Made by a program: the position numbers and the translations under genes. Below, in pieces: positions 7,373-15,610 of a DNA stretch of 46,533 bases. This DNA is from Empedobacter falsenii. GTDB taxonomy: Bacteria > Bacteroidota > Bacteroidia > Flavobacteriales > Weeksellaceae. Below the pieces are notes generated by a model. That model was not told the origin of the DNA, did not search any database, and saw nothing but the letters and a program-made list of their open reading frames with translations. Position 1 is the stretch's first letter; each line of letters opens with the position of its first letter. The stretch spans positions 1-46,533 of the forward strand of contig NZ_JAAGKM010000020.1 of assembly GCF_019308355.1 (NCBI RefSeq), given 5' to 3'.

Positions 7373-7446
7373 GGCCGAGTGGCGCAACTGAATAGCGCAC
7401 TTGATTACGGCTCAAGAGGTTACAGGTTTGAATCCTGTCTCGGTCA
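7373..7446 (+). tRNA. tRNA-Arg (anticodon ACG), with A19 and U56
   Basis: A full cloverleaf can be drawn: acceptor GGCCGAG with CTCGGTC (one G-T pair), D stem GCGC/GCGC, anticodon stem CTTGA/TCAAG around loop TTACGGC, and T stem ACAGG/CCTGT. The anticodon is ACG, so it reads CGU and, after A34-to-inosine editing, CGC and CGA. CCA is not encoded. The D loop reads AACTGAATA and the T loop TTTGAAT, so the tertiary G19-C56 pair is replaced by A19-U56, a matched double change. A terminator follows 7 bases later. Confidence 0.95.
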
Positions 7447-7453
7447 CAAAAAT

Positions 7454-7481
7454 GCTCAGCGTCAATCGTTGAGCTTTTTTT
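7454..7481 (+). terminator. Rho-independent terminator after tRNA-Arg
   Basis: GCTCAGCG/CGTTGAGC-type stem with a short TCAAT loop, followed by seven T residues. Confidence 0.85.
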
Positions 7482-7509
7482 ATGAATGTTAAATTCTATT
7501 GTTATCAAT

Positions 7510-7546
7510 AAAAAAGTCCATCTACAAATTGTAAATGGACTTTTTG
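7510..7546 (-). terminator. Terminator for der (usable in both directions)
   Basis: AAAAAGTCCAT pairs with ATGGACTTTTT around a 13-nt loop. It lies 9 bases past the der stop, and the A-run and T-run allow action on both strands. Confidence 0.85.
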
Positions 7547-7554
7547 GATTTTTA

Positions 7555-8862
7555 TTATTTCTTTCTGAAGTAAACTTCAACTGGAACTCCTTCAAAATTG
7601 AACTCCTTTCTCAATTGATTTTCGATAAATCGTTTGTAAGGATCTCTAATATATTGCGGCAAGTTACAGAAAAACGCGAATTGAGGCGTTTTTGTAGGTA
7701 ACTGCGTTACATATTTGATTTTGATGTATTTTCCTTTTACTGCAGGTGGAGGTGTAATCTCGATAATCGGTAACAAGGTTTCGTTTAATTTACTTGTTTT
7801 GATACGACGACTGCGGTTCTCGTAAACTTCGATAAATGTATCCACAGCTTTCAAGACACGTTGTTTTGTAAGAGCCGAGATAAACAACACAGGAACGTCT
7901 GTAAAAGGCGCAATACGTTTTAGAATAGCATCTTTGTATTCTTTCATTGTATTGGTTTCTTTTTCCAATAAATCCCATTTGTTGATTAAGATGACCACAC
8001 CTTTTCGGTTACGTTCTGCTAAATAAAGAATATTCAAATCTTGTGCTTCAATACCACGTTCTGCATCAATTACTAAGACACAAACGTCGCATTCTTCGAT
8101 TGCACGAACCGAACGCATCACAGAATAAAATTCTAAATCTTCGCTTACTTTTCCTTTTTTACGCATTCCGGCAGTGTCTACCAAAACAAATTCGTGTCCA
8201 AATTTATTGTACAACGTTTCGATAGAATCACGTGTTGTTCCTGCGATATCCGTTACAATATTACGTTCTTCACCTAATAATGCATTGATTAATGTAGATT
8301 TTCCAGCATTTGGACGACCTACGATTGTAATTTTAGGTAAACCTTCGAATGGATCAATGTGTTGTTCTTCTGTAAAACAATCTACCACATCATCTAATAA
8401 TTCACCTGTTCCACTTCCGCTCATTGCAGCGATAGTGTACATTTTTTCGAATCCTAAGTTATAAAACTCATAAGAATCTTCTAAATTTTTGTTGGTATCG
8501 ACCTTATTCACAACTAAGAATGTAGGCTTCTTAGTGCGTCTTAAAAGGTTGCCAACTTCCTTATCCATATCCGTTAAACCAACTTGATTGTCTACCATGA
8601 ACAAAATTACATTTGCTTCATCAATAGCCAATTCAACTTGCTTGCGGATCTCTTCTTCAAAGGTATCATCTGAACCAACGACATACCCTCCGGTATCGAT
8701 TACGGTAAACTCTTTTCCATTCCAATCAGATTTTCCATAGTGACGGTCACGTGTAACACCAGAAGTGTCATCAACGATAGCTTGTCTTTTTTGGATCATT
8801 CTGTTGAAGAACGTAGATTTACCAACGTTTGGTCTTCCTACAATTGCAACTATATTTGACAT
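7555..8862 (-). CDS. der: Ribosome biogenesis GTPase Der (EngA)
   Basis: A 435-residue protein of the standard double-GTPase plus KH-like architecture, needed for 50S subunit maturation. The first G domain has GRPNVGKS at 8-15, DTGG and NKVD; the second has [13 protein letters not shown] and NKWD. The C-terminal KH-like domain ends normally. A TAnnTTTG box on the minus strand ends only 4 bases before the ATG, which suggests a leaderless or nearly leaderless transcript. It stands alone, with a terminator behind it and the cytidylyltransferase terminator upstream. Confidence 0.98.
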   Translation of the reverse strand: MSNIVAIVGRPNVGKSTFFNRMIQKRQAIVDDTSGVTRDRHYGKSDWNGKEFTVIDTGGYVVGSDDTFEEEIRKQVELAIDEANVILFMVDNQVGLTDMDKEVGNLLRRTKKPTFLVVNKVDTNKNLEDSYEFYNLGFEKMYTIAAMSGSGTGELLDDVVDCFTEEQHIDPFEGLPKITIVGRPNAGKSTLINALLGEERNIVTDIAGTTRDSIETLYNKFGHEFVLVDTAGMRKKGKVSEDLEFYSVMRSVRAIEECDVCVLVIDAERGIEAQDLNILYLAERNRKGVVILINKWDLLEKETNTMKEYKDAILKRIAPFTDVPVLFISALTKQRVLKAVDTFIEVYENRSRRIKTSKLNETLLPIIEITPPPAVKGKYIKIKYVTQLPTKTPQFAFFCNLPQYIRDPYKRFIENQLRKEFNFEGVPVEVYFRKK

Positions 8863-8866
8863 TTTG

Positions 8867-8874
8867 CAAAGGTA
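8867..8874 (-). promoter_or_regulatory. -7 element TACCTTTG directly before der
   Basis: Matches TAnnTTTG and is separated from the der ATG by only CAAA. Transcription would then start at or very close to the A of ATG. No clear -33 TTTG is seen. Confidence 0.55.
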
Positions 8875-8929
8875 TAATTTTTAGAATTATTTTTTACATT
8901 AATTTTTTGATTGAGAAAGTATTGTAAAT

Positions 8930-8956
8930 AAAAAAGGTTAGATAAACTCTAACCTT
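8930..8956 (-). terminator. Terminator after the cytidylyltransferase gene
   Basis: On the minus strand AAGGTTAGA/TCTAACCTT form a 9-bp stem with a 5-nt loop, followed by a T-run, 10 bases after the stop of the 8966-9394 gene. Confidence 0.8.
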
Positions 8957-8965
8957 ACTCCATTT

Positions 8966-9394
8966 TTATTTTACAACTTTAAGAAGTTCTTTTTCAGCAA
9001 CCACTTTTCTAAGTCCGGAACTTGAGAAACGGTGGTCTCTTGAATTGTAATACAATTCGATTCCTTTTTCTTCACAATATTTACGTCCTGTAAAGTTTTT
9101 GTCTTGGTATTCAATCCCTAAAATACGCACATCGATTTTGAAAGATCTCAAAACATCTTCTAAATCCTGTTCTGTTGCATAAGGCACAATTTCGTCAACA
9201 AATTTGCAACCTTTTAACTGAATGTAGCGTTCTACAACAGTTTGTGTTGGTTTGTTTTTTTCTGGTCGATCTAATGTTGGATCTGTTTGTAAACCTACAA
9301 TCAAATAATCGCAATGTTGTTTTGCGTCTTCTAGCATTTTGATATGTCCCGCATGAAGCAAATCAAAAGCACTAAATGTAATTCCGATTTTCAT
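8966..9394 (-). CDS. TagD-like cytidylyltransferase family protein
   Basis: A 142-residue small nucleotidyltransferase of the glycerol-3-phosphate cytidylyltransferase type. The N-terminal HxGH motif is seen in FDLLHAGHIKML (about 10-21), and RFSSSGLR near the C-terminus matches the ISSTxIR motif that binds the nucleotide. In this family the enzyme links CMP (or AMP) to a phosphorylated alcohol or sugar. The acceptor here is not known; glycerol-3-phosphate is one option, but many Bacteroidota homologues sit in glycan loci. It follows a mannose-isomerase-type cupin gene by 35 bases on the same strand, which supports a role in making activated sugar-like precursors. Confidence 0.85.
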   Translation of the reverse strand: MKIGITFSAFDLLHAGHIKMLEDAKQHCDYLIVGLQTDPTLDRPEKNKPTQTVVERYIQLKGCKFVDEIVPYATEQDLEDVLRSFKIDVRILGIEYQDKNFTGRKYCEEKGIELYYNSRDHRFSSSGLRKVVAEKELLKVVK

Positions 9395-9429
9395 AGTGAA
9401 TTAGTTTAGTCTTTTATAGTTAGTTTTTA

Positions 9430-9780
9430 TTAATCTTCAGATGATCGGTTGTAATCATCTTCAATTCGAATGATGTCTTCCTCACCAAAATACGTACCAT
9501 GTTGAACTTCGATAAAAATTAGAGTCTCATTACCTATGTTCTGAATACGATGTTTTGCTTTTAATGGAATAATAACGACTTCACCTGCTTTGTATTCATA
9601 TTCTTTATCATCAAGTGTTACCATTGCAGTACCCTGAACAATTGTCCAAACTTCTGCACGATGATTGTGGTATTGGTAAGACAAACGCCCGCCAACATTC
9701 ACTTCTATTCTTTTTAATTTATATATATCGGTGTCCTCTAATACGTAGTACGAACCCCAAGGTCTATTTCCTATTTCCAT
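9430..9780 (-). CDS. Stand-alone phosphomannose isomerase type II cupin domain
   Basis: A 116-residue single-domain cupin matching the C-terminal domain of bifunctional mannose-6-phosphate isomerase / mannose-1-phosphate guanylyltransferases. Visible are RPWGSYYVLED at the start, the metal site in YHNHRAEVWTIVQGTA (His, His, Glu), IIPLKAKHRIQN with a further His, and the end signature YFGEEDIIRIEDDYNR. The guanylyltransferase domain is absent and the ends look natural, so this is a small isomerase-like enzyme, not a fragment. It probably interconverts fructose-6-phosphate and mannose-6-phosphate or a similar sugar phosphate. It lies upstream of, and likely in an operon with, the cytidylyltransferase. 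Confidence 0.85.
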   Translation of the reverse strand: MEIGNRPWGSYYVLEDTDIYKLKRIEVNVGGRLSYQYHNHRAEVWTIVQGTAMVTLDDKEYEYKAGEVVIIPLKAKHRIQNIGNETLIFIEVQHGTYFGEEDIIRIEDDYNRSSED

Positions 9781-9851
9781 GTTTTATGCAATTTACGGAA
9801 TATTTAGATACAACTCTAAAATACTCGATGAATAAATTGTTATGTTCATTC

Positions 9852-9886
9852 AAAAAAAAAACCTCAAACACATGCTTGAGGTTTTA
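9852..9886 (-). terminator. Terminator after tRNA-Phe
   Basis: On the minus strand AAAACCTCAA and TTGAGGTTTT form a 10-bp stem with an 8-nt loop, followed by a long T-run. It lies 7 bases past the encoded CCA of tRNA-Phe. Confidence 0.88.
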
Positions 9887-9892
9887 TAAATG

Positions 9893-9968
9893 TGGTGGTG
9901 CCTCCAGGAATCGAACCAGGGACACAAGGATTTTCAGTCCTTTGCTCTACCAACTGAGCTAAGGCACC
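9893..9968 (-). tRNA. tRNA-Phe (anticodon GAA), CCA encoded
   Basis: Cloverleaf on the minus strand: acceptor GGTGCCT/AGGCACC, D stem GCTC/GAGC with GG in the loop, anticodon stem AAGGA/TCCTT around loop CTGAAAA, T loop TTCGATT, discriminator A and an encoded CCA (9895-9893). The T stem CCTGG/CCTGG has a central T-T mismatch. G19 and C56 are both present here, in contrast to the Arg tRNA. Confidence 0.97.
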
Positions 9969-10099
9969 GTCATTTTGGATTGCAAATATAAGAAGGTTTA
10001 TTTTATATTTCCAAAATTATTTTTAAATATTTTCTATTAATTTTTTAATGAATTGATTTTTATTCATTTATTTTTATAAAAATTACGAATTGGTAACAA

Positions 10100-11590
10100 A
10101 TGGAATGGTCAATCGCACTTTTGCACATCTGGAATTTTATCAAAGAATGGTATTGGGTTCCGCTTACAATCCTTTATGTAATGGTGATTGTTACTATTTT
10201 GATCGAAAATCGAAACCCAACCAAAACAATTGCATGGATATTAGTAATTGTTTTTCTACCGTTTATTGGAATAATTCTATATTTTTTCTTTGGACAGAAA
10301 TTTAAAAAAGATGAATTTTTTAAACGAATAGATAAGAATCATCAAAAAATCATCAATGAAAAATGGGCTGAAATGGATCAATTTGTTCAAGATGATTTAG
10401 ATAAAGTAAATACAAGAATAGGTTCGTTGTCAAAGGTTTATCGTTATTTAAACAATGCAAGAGTTGCTTATCCTGCAACAAATAATAAAGTAAAGTTGTT
10501 GACAAATGGAGAAGAAAAATTCCCTCTTTTTTTGGAAGCTTTACGTGAAGCGAAAGATCATATTCATCTCGAATATTACATTTTTGATGAAGATAATATT
10601 GGTAATGAAATCATTGATATTCTGATTGAAAAAGCTAAAAATGGTGTAGAAGTTCGTGTAACTGCGGATGATTTTGGTTCACCAAAACTGAATAAACATC
10701 AATCAAGATTTGATGGAACAGGTGTGGAATTTCAAACATTTTTACCTGTTCGATTTTCTTCTTTGGCAAATTCTAATTATCGTAATCACCGCAAAATTTT
10801 GATTGTTGATGGTAAAAAAGCATTTGTAGGCGGAATTAACATTAGTGATAAATACATTAATCAAAATGGTGTAAAAAGCCCAAATAATAAGGTTTATTGG
10901 CGTGATACTTCGGTGATGATTGAAGGCGATTCTATCAATAGTTTGCAATTGCATTTTTATCTAAATTGGATGATGACGGAAGGCAAAAAGTATAATATTT
11001 CTGATCCAAAATATTTTTATTCAAGTAAAGAAAAGAACGATTTTTCAACGGTTAGTTTTGGACTTTCTTCACCAGGAAGTGATTTACATTCGGCAATGGA
11101 AGCGATGGTTCTGGCAATTACTTTGGCGAAAAAGAAAGTGCAATTGTGCACGCCATATTTTATACCAAGTGACGAATTTAAAACAGCGATGATGATTGCT
11201 GTTTCGAGCGGAGTAGAAGTGGAGTTGATTATACCTAAAAAAGGCGATTCTATTGTAGTGCAACAAGCGTCATTATCATTCCTAAAACCTTTGATGAAGC
11301 GGGGTGTAAAAGTTTATTTATACGAAAAAGGATTTATTCACGCCAAAACAATAACGGTTGATGATAAATTGGCTTTTATTGGAACAGTGAATTTAGATTA
11401 TCGTAGTTTTATGATTAATTTCGAGATTACTTCGGTGATTGAAAATGCAACGTTATTACAACAAATGAGTGCTCAATTTGATATAGATAAAGAGGATTCA
11501 GAATTATTAACGCTAGAAAAATGGGAAAATAGACCTTGGTATTACCGTGCATTTGCATCAATTTGTAGATTGTTAGCACCGATATTGTAA
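10100..11590 (+). CDS. cls: Cardiolipin synthase (phospholipase D superfamily)
   Basis: A 496-residue inner-membrane enzyme that joins two phosphatidylglycerol molecules, or PG and another lipid, into cardiolipin. Two N-terminal membrane segments (about 20-35 and 43-64) are followed by two phospholipase D motifs: HRKILIVDGKKAFVGG near 230 and HAKTITVDDKLAFIGT near 413. Both HxKx4D triads are complete. The length and the C-terminal hydrophobic stretch are normal for bacterial Cls. The ATG lies 10 bases after an out-of-frame ATG. A small protein gene follows 34 bases downstream, before a terminator, and may share its transcript. Confidence 0.93.
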   Translation: MEWSIALLHIWNFIKEWYWVPLTILYVMVIVTILIENRNPTKTIAWILVIVFLPFIGIILYFFFGQKFKKDEFFKRIDKNHQKIINEKWAEMDQFVQDDLDKVNTRIGSLSKVYRYLNNARVAYPATNNKVKLLTNGEEKFPLFLEALREAKDHIHLEYYIFDEDNIGNEIIDILIEKAKNGVEVRVTADDFGSPKLNKHQSRFDGTGVEFQTFLPVRFSSLANSNYRNHRKILIVDGKKAFVGGINISDKYINQNGVKSPNNKVYWRDTSVMIEGDSINSLQLHFYLNWMMTEGKKYNISDPKYFYSSKEKNDFSTVSFGLSSPGSDLHSAMEAMVLAITLAKKKVQLCTPYFIPSDEFKTAMMIAVSSGVEVELIIPKKGDSIVVQQASLSFLKPLMKRGVKVYLYEKGFIHAKTITVDDKLAFIGTVNLDYRSFMINFEITSVIENATLLQQMSAQFDIDKEDSELLTLEKWENRPWYYRAFASICRLLAPIL

Positions 11591-11624
11591 ATATTTATTA
11601 CATTCGATTTTAGATCAAGGTAAT

Positions 11625-11768
11625 ATGAAAAAGGTATCTTTATTAACAATTGGAAAAATTGCTATAGGTGCAGTTCTAGCTTATGGTTTTCTAAATTTTA
11701 TAGATCAACCAGATGTTATGATTGAATCTTTTAAAACTGGATTTTTAGAAGGAATCTTAGGAAAATAA
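11625..11768 (+). CDS. Small hypothetical protein (47 residues), one membrane segment
   Basis: An ATG-started frame of 47 codons between cls and a terminator. The start MKKVSLLTIGKIAIGAVLAY resembles a signal anchor or short membrane helix; the rest is DQPDVMIESFKTGFLEGILG-like, with an amphipathic tail. The position 34 bases after cls and directly before a shared terminator supports its being real and co-transcribed. I do not recognise a family. A role near the membrane or with Cls would be a guess. Confidence 0.6.
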   Translation: MKKVSLLTIGKIAIGAVLAYGFLNFIDQPDVMIESFKTGFLEGILGK

Positions 11769-11770
11769 AA

Positions 11771-11806
11771 CAAAAACCTCCACTTCAATTAAAGTGGAGG
11801 TTTTTG
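11771..11806. terminator. Bidirectional terminator between the cls unit and the HdeD-like gene
   Basis: AAAAACCTCCACTT pairs with AAGTGGAGGTTTTT around a 6-nt loop, with A-run and T-run on either side. It serves the convergent genes on both strands. Confidence 0.9.
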
Positions 11807-11810
11807 TTTT

Positions 11811-12449
11811 TTATTGATTTTTAAAATCTTCGATTTCTTTTCTAATTTCTTCATATCGACTTCTCAAATCGTCCGAAATATTATTCGGGATATCTTTAAT
11901 TTTCTTCAATTGTAATGAAATAAAAATCGCAAATAATCCTGTCGAAATAACCGCTAAACCAAGCCATGCAACAGCTGTTAAACCTGCTAATTGTGGTTTT
12001 GATAATAAAATAAGCGAAATGATTAATCCAATAATAGCTAAGAACAGAGAAATTCCCCAATCTTTTACGCCATAATTTTTTAGGTCGAAAGCATAACTAA
12101 TTCCAGAAATTGAGCGGAATAAAATTAAAAATCCAACATAATAAGCAAAAACTTCTAAACTTAGAATTGGATTTACAACTAACATAAATCCAACAATAGT
12201 TGTAATAATTCCATATGTCAATGTCCAGCCCCAACTATCAATTTCATCTTTGTTCGAAATGGAAAAGATAATTTCTGAAATTCCTGAAAATAAAAACGAA
12301 ACTGCAAAGAAGACTGAAAGTGCTACATATGATGCAGTAGGAAATGCAAAACAATAAATTCCTAATCCAACAAATAGTAATCCTATGATAAGTAAAATCC
12401 ACCAATATTTGATAGAATTTTTAATTGATTTGTAAAAAGTACGTGCCAT
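11811..12449 (-). CDS. HdeD-family (DUF308) membrane protein
   Basis: A 212-residue protein with six predicted membrane helices in three DUF308-type pairs; the repeated AxxVLxGI-like turn appears as FLFSGISEIIFSI (about 52-64) and again as LILFRSISGISYAF. HdeD is linked to acid resistance at high cell density in Escherichia coli, but most homologues are uncharacterised, so only membrane location and family are safe. A charged 30-residue cytoplasmic tail rich in Lys, Asp and Glu (KKIKDIPNNISDDLRSRYEE) ends the protein and is longer than in HdeD. It is convergent with the cls unit and divergent from the HMG-CoA synthase gene. Confidence 0.8.
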   Translation of the reverse strand: MARTFYKSIKNSIKYWWILLIIGLLFVGLGIYCFAFPTASYVALSVFFAVSFLFSGISEIIFSISNKDEIDSWGWTLTYGIITTIVGFMLVVNPILSLEVFAYYVGFLILFRSISGISYAFDLKNYGVKDWGISLFLAIIGLIISLILLSKPQLAGLTAVAWLGLAVISTGLFAIFISLQLKKIKDIPNNISDDLRSRYEEIRKEIEDFKNQ

Positions 12450-12592
12450 TTTGAAAATTGATATTTTAAATTATGCTCTTAAATTTAAGAAATTTTATAA
12501 TTAAAAGCATTCTTTTTTGAGTAATTTATAATGAAATTAGATTTCTTAAAATTCAGGATTTATTTCATGCCAGAATAAAATTAAAATACCCT

Positions 12593-12600
12593 TAACTTTG
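12593..12600 (+). promoter_or_regulatory. -7 element TAACTTTG upstream of HMG-CoA synthase
   Basis: Matches TAnnTTTG, 24 bases before the ATG at 12625. No good -33 match at 19 bases. Confidence 0.5.
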
Positions 12601-12624
12601 AAGTTCGCTTAAAAATCAACGAAA

Positions 12625-13950
12625 ATGAAGTATGGAATAGAGGCGGCTTCTATCTACGTTCCGCATATATATTTACCAATAAAAGATTTAGCAATTCAGC
12701 GTAATATTGATCCTGATAAACTTGAAATTGGTTTAGGTTTAAAGAGAATGTCAGTTTTAGATGTTCACGAAGATACAGCAACTATTGCTGCGAATGCTTT
12801 GTTGAAATTGATTACAGATTTTAATGTTAATCCAAACGAAATCGGACGAATTTATTTAGGAACAGAAAGTGCTTTGGATGGAGCAAAACCAACGGCTACT
12901 TATGCGGTTCAGTTAGTAGAATCTGTTTTGGCAAATCAATTTGGAGAACGACCTTTCAAACACACAGATGTTGTGGATATGACATTTGCGTGCGTAGGAG
13001 GAGTAGATGCGATGCACAATTCTATCGATTATGTTCGTGTAAATCCAGCTAAAAAAGCGATTGTAATTGCGGCAGATTATGCAAAATATGGTTTAGAATC
13101 GACGGGAGAATATACGCAAGGTGCTGGTGCAGTAGCGATGTTAATCTCGAATCAACCAGATTTGATTGCGTTTGATAACAATTGGGGAATTGGAATGGAA
13201 TCTGTTTTTGATTTCTTTAAACCACATCAATCAACTTCTGACACAGCAGTTTTAAATGCTTTAGGAACAACAAAATCTGAAATCGAAATCTTTTCAGATG
13301 AACCAGTTTTTGAAGGTCAATATTCTAACGAATGTTATAAAAATAGAGTTAGAGAAGCTTATTTCAACTTTAAAGAAAAGTCTAAAGTAGAAGGTAAATT
13401 GTACGAAAATTGGCGATATATTGCTTTTCACTTGCCTTATGCATTTCAAGGAAAAAGAATGTTTTCGGATGTTTTTGCATTAGAAAATGGTCAAAATAAT
13501 TCGAATGATAACTTGAAAATTGTTTCAAAATCGGATGAATATAAAGCCTTAATCAAAGAAAAAGTAGAACCAACTCAACGTGCTTCTTCGGAGATCGGAA
13601 ATATGTACACAGCTTCTGTTTTCACGGCGTTTTTATCGGCTTTACAAGTGAGCGCTGATAATGATGAAGAGTTGAATGAAAAAACTGTTGGATTTATTGC
13701 GTATGGTTCTGGATCTAAATCAAAAGTTTTTCAAGGACAAATTGGTGAAGGTTGGAAAAATGTGATGAATAAAATGGATTTGTTCAATTATTTGAATCAA
13801 AGAGAAGCGATTTCTTTTGAACAATACCAAGATCTACACAATAAAAATCTAAAAACATCTATTAATGATTCGAAAGGTTTTGCCTTAGATCGCATTGAAA
13901 CTGAAATTCCAGATTTGAAAGGTGCAAGATATTATACTTACAAAGGATAA
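12625..13950 (+). CDS. mvaS: Hydroxymethylglutaryl-CoA synthase family protein
   Basis: A 441-residue thiolase-fold enzyme that would condense acetyl-CoA with acetoacetyl-CoA to HMG-CoA, the entry to the mevalonate route to isoprenoids used by many Flavobacteriia. The catalytic triad is visible: Glu81 in YLGTESALD, Cys123 in FACVGG (NACYGG in classical enzymes) and His269 in FHLPYAF. The later GSGSKSKVFQG matches the conserved glycine-rich stretch near the C-terminus. The Asn/Tyr to Phe/Val changes around the cysteine are worth noting but keep the nucleophile. A related role in beta-branching of polyketides is less likely, as no such genes are near. Single gene between its own promoter and a terminator. 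Confidence 0.85.
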   Translation: MKYGIEAASIYVPHIYLPIKDLAIQRNIDPDKLEIGLGLKRMSVLDVHEDTATIAANALLKLITDFNVNPNEIGRIYLGTESALDGAKPTATYAVQLVESVLANQFGERPFKHTDVVDMTFACVGGVDAMHNSIDYVRVNPAKKAIVIAADYAKYGLESTGEYTQGAGAVAMLISNQPDLIAFDNNWGIGMESVFDFFKPHQSTSDTAVLNALGTTKSEIEIFSDEPVFEGQYSNECYKNRVREAYFNFKEKSKVEGKLYENWRYIAFHLPYAFQGKRMFSDVFALENGQNNSNDNLKIVSKSDEYKALIKEKVEPTQRASSEIGNMYTASVFTAFLSALQVSADNDEELNEKTVGFIAYGSGSKSKVFQGQIGEGWKNVMNKMDLFNYLNQREAISFEQYQDLHNKNLKTSINDSKGFALDRIETEIPDLKGARYYTYKG

Positions 13951-13956
13951 AAACAT

Positions 13957-13989
13957 AAAAAAATCGCTCATTTGAGCGATTTTTTTTAT
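13957..13989. terminator. Bidirectional terminator between HMG-CoA synthase and the MATE gene
   Basis: A nearly perfect palindrome, ATCGCTCA/TGAGCGAT with a TT turn, flanked by A and T runs. The minus-strand MATE stop codon overlaps its right edge. Confidence 0.9.
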
Positions 13990-15428
13990 ACTATTTTCTG
14001 CTTCCATTTCCCTCGTTTAAAGAGAATAAATGCTAAAATTGCAATAAACGTTTCCGAAACAGGAATTGCTATAAAAACGCCTTCTTCTTTCAAATTGAAA
14101 TGATAAGAAAGTACATAAGCTAACGGAATTTGAAATAACCAAAATCCAACAAAATTGATAATCGTTGGTGTCATTGTGTCACCTGCTCCATTAAAAGCAT
14201 TCATCATCACCATTCCAATTCCATATAATAGAAAACCACTTGCCAAAATATACATTCCTTCTTTTGCAACAAGTTTGATATGCGCTTCTGTTGTAAATAT
14301 CGAAACCAAATAATTGCTTAATCCATAGAAAATAACACTTACAATCAACATATAAATAATGTTGAATTTCATTGTCATTAAAACAGATTTTTCTGCTTTT
14401 TCTGGATTTTTATTTCCTAAATTTTGACCAACTAATGTTGCTGCAGCATTGCTTAATCCCCAAGCAGGTAACATAAAAAACATCATCAATCGTAAGGCTG
14501 TTTGATAACCAGACGATGCAATTTCTCCACCAGATTGAGCAACAATTCGCGCAAGAATAATCCAACTACAACTTGCAATAATATATTGTACAATAGCAGG
14601 AACTGCAATTTTTACAATATTGATAATTAGTTTAGATTTTGGAACGAAATAGCTCCATTTAATTTGAATTAATGAATCTTTTTTCGTTAAACAATACAAT
14701 TGATAAACCACACCACCACTTCGTCCAATAGCAGTTGCTAAGGCAGCTCCTTCTAATCCCATTTCAGGAAAAAAGAACCATCCACGAACAAGAATTGGAC
14801 ACAGTATAATATTTATTCCGTTAGCTAACCACAAACTTTTCATCGCAATTGCTGCATTTCCAGCTCCGCGAAAAATTCCGTTAATCAAGAATAATAACAC
14901 AATTGATAAACAACTTGCCATCATTATTTTAGTGAAATTCTTCCCGTATTCTGCGGCTTGTTCGGTTGATCCCATCCAAATCAATAAATCTTTGGAGAAT
15001 ATAAATCCGAAAATACTCAACAGAATTGTAATGATAATCGATAATAAAATTGCTTGCGAAGCACTTTTTGATGCTTTTTCGGGTTTCTTTTCTCCAATTC
15101 TTCGTGCAATAATGGCAGTTGCAGCCATACTTATTCCTATTGAAATCGAATAAACAATTGTTAATAAAGATTCTGTAAGACCAACGGTTTGTATGGCGAA
15201 AGCGCTTTCTTTTAAATGTCCTACAAAATATAAATCGACCAATGCAAAGACAGATTCCATCACCATTTCGAACATCATCGGAATTGCTAATAGAAAGACT
15301 GATTTTTTGATTGGTAACGCGGTTAAATCTAAGTTTTCGCTTGAAAAAGATTGTTTAATCAACGAAAAAATAGACCCAATTTTGGCTGTTAAAGACTTTT
15401 CTAAAGTCATTTTTTTTTGGTTTTTCAA
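13986..15428 (-). CDS. MATE-family efflux transporter
   Basis: A 480-residue multidrug and toxin extrusion protein with twelve predicted membrane helices, in the size range of NorM and DinF. Typical marks are FLLAIPMMFEMVMESVFALVD at the first helix, TVGLTESL in the first half, FRGAGNAAIAM in the middle and FNGAGDTMTPT in the second half. Such proteins export cationic compounds in exchange for H+ or Na+. About 40 cytoplasmic residues come before helix 1, longer than usual; an internal Met at residue 7 is a possible alternative start. It is divergent from prolyl oligopeptidase. Substrate unknown. Confidence 0.92.
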   Translation of the reverse strand: MKNQKKMTLEKSLTAKIGSIFSLIKQSFSSENLDLTALPIKKSVFLLAIPMMFEMVMESVFALVDLYFVGHLKESAFAIQTVGLTESLLTIVYSISIGISMAATAIIARRIGEKKPEKASKSASQAILLSIIITILLSIFGFIFSKDLLIWMGSTEQAAEYGKNFTKIMMASCLSIVLLFLINGIFRGAGNAAIAMKSLWLANGINIILCPILVRGWFFFPEMGLEGAALATAIGRSGGVVYQLYCLTKKDSLIQIKWSYFVPKSKLIINIVKIAVPAIVQYIIASCSWIILARIVAQSGGEIASSGYQTALRLMMFFMLPAWGLSNAAATLVGQNLGNKNPEKAEKSVLMTMKFNIIYMLIVSVIFYGLSNYLVSIFTTEAHIKLVAKEGMYILASGFLLYGIGMVMMNAFNGAGDTMTPTIINFVGFWLFQIPLAYVLSYHFNLKEEGVFIAIPVSETFIAILAFILFKRGKWKQKIV

Positions 15429-15610
15429 ATTAAAAATACTTGATAAATTTTTAAATCAAAATGAATTTAACGTTAAGTTGCCGCGAAGTTTTAAGTATTC
15501 ATTTCAATTAAAATCTGAGAGGATTTTGCGCAAAATTAAATCATTTTTTTCAATACCAATTTATCTTTTTGATTTTATTATCTTTACCAAAATAGCTATA
15601 CTAAGAAGAA

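Noticed and set aside
7362-7595. Minus-strand open frame with CNLLSRNQVRYSVAPLG across tRNA-Arg
   Set aside because: It is an antisense reading of the tRNA gene and its terminator, a well-known kind of false gene, and it runs into the end of der.
9615-9962. Plus-strand open frame ending in GGASRNRTRDTRIF across tRNA-Phe
   Set aside because: Antisense reading of tRNA-Phe and of the cupin gene; such translated-tRNA peptides are common annotation errors.
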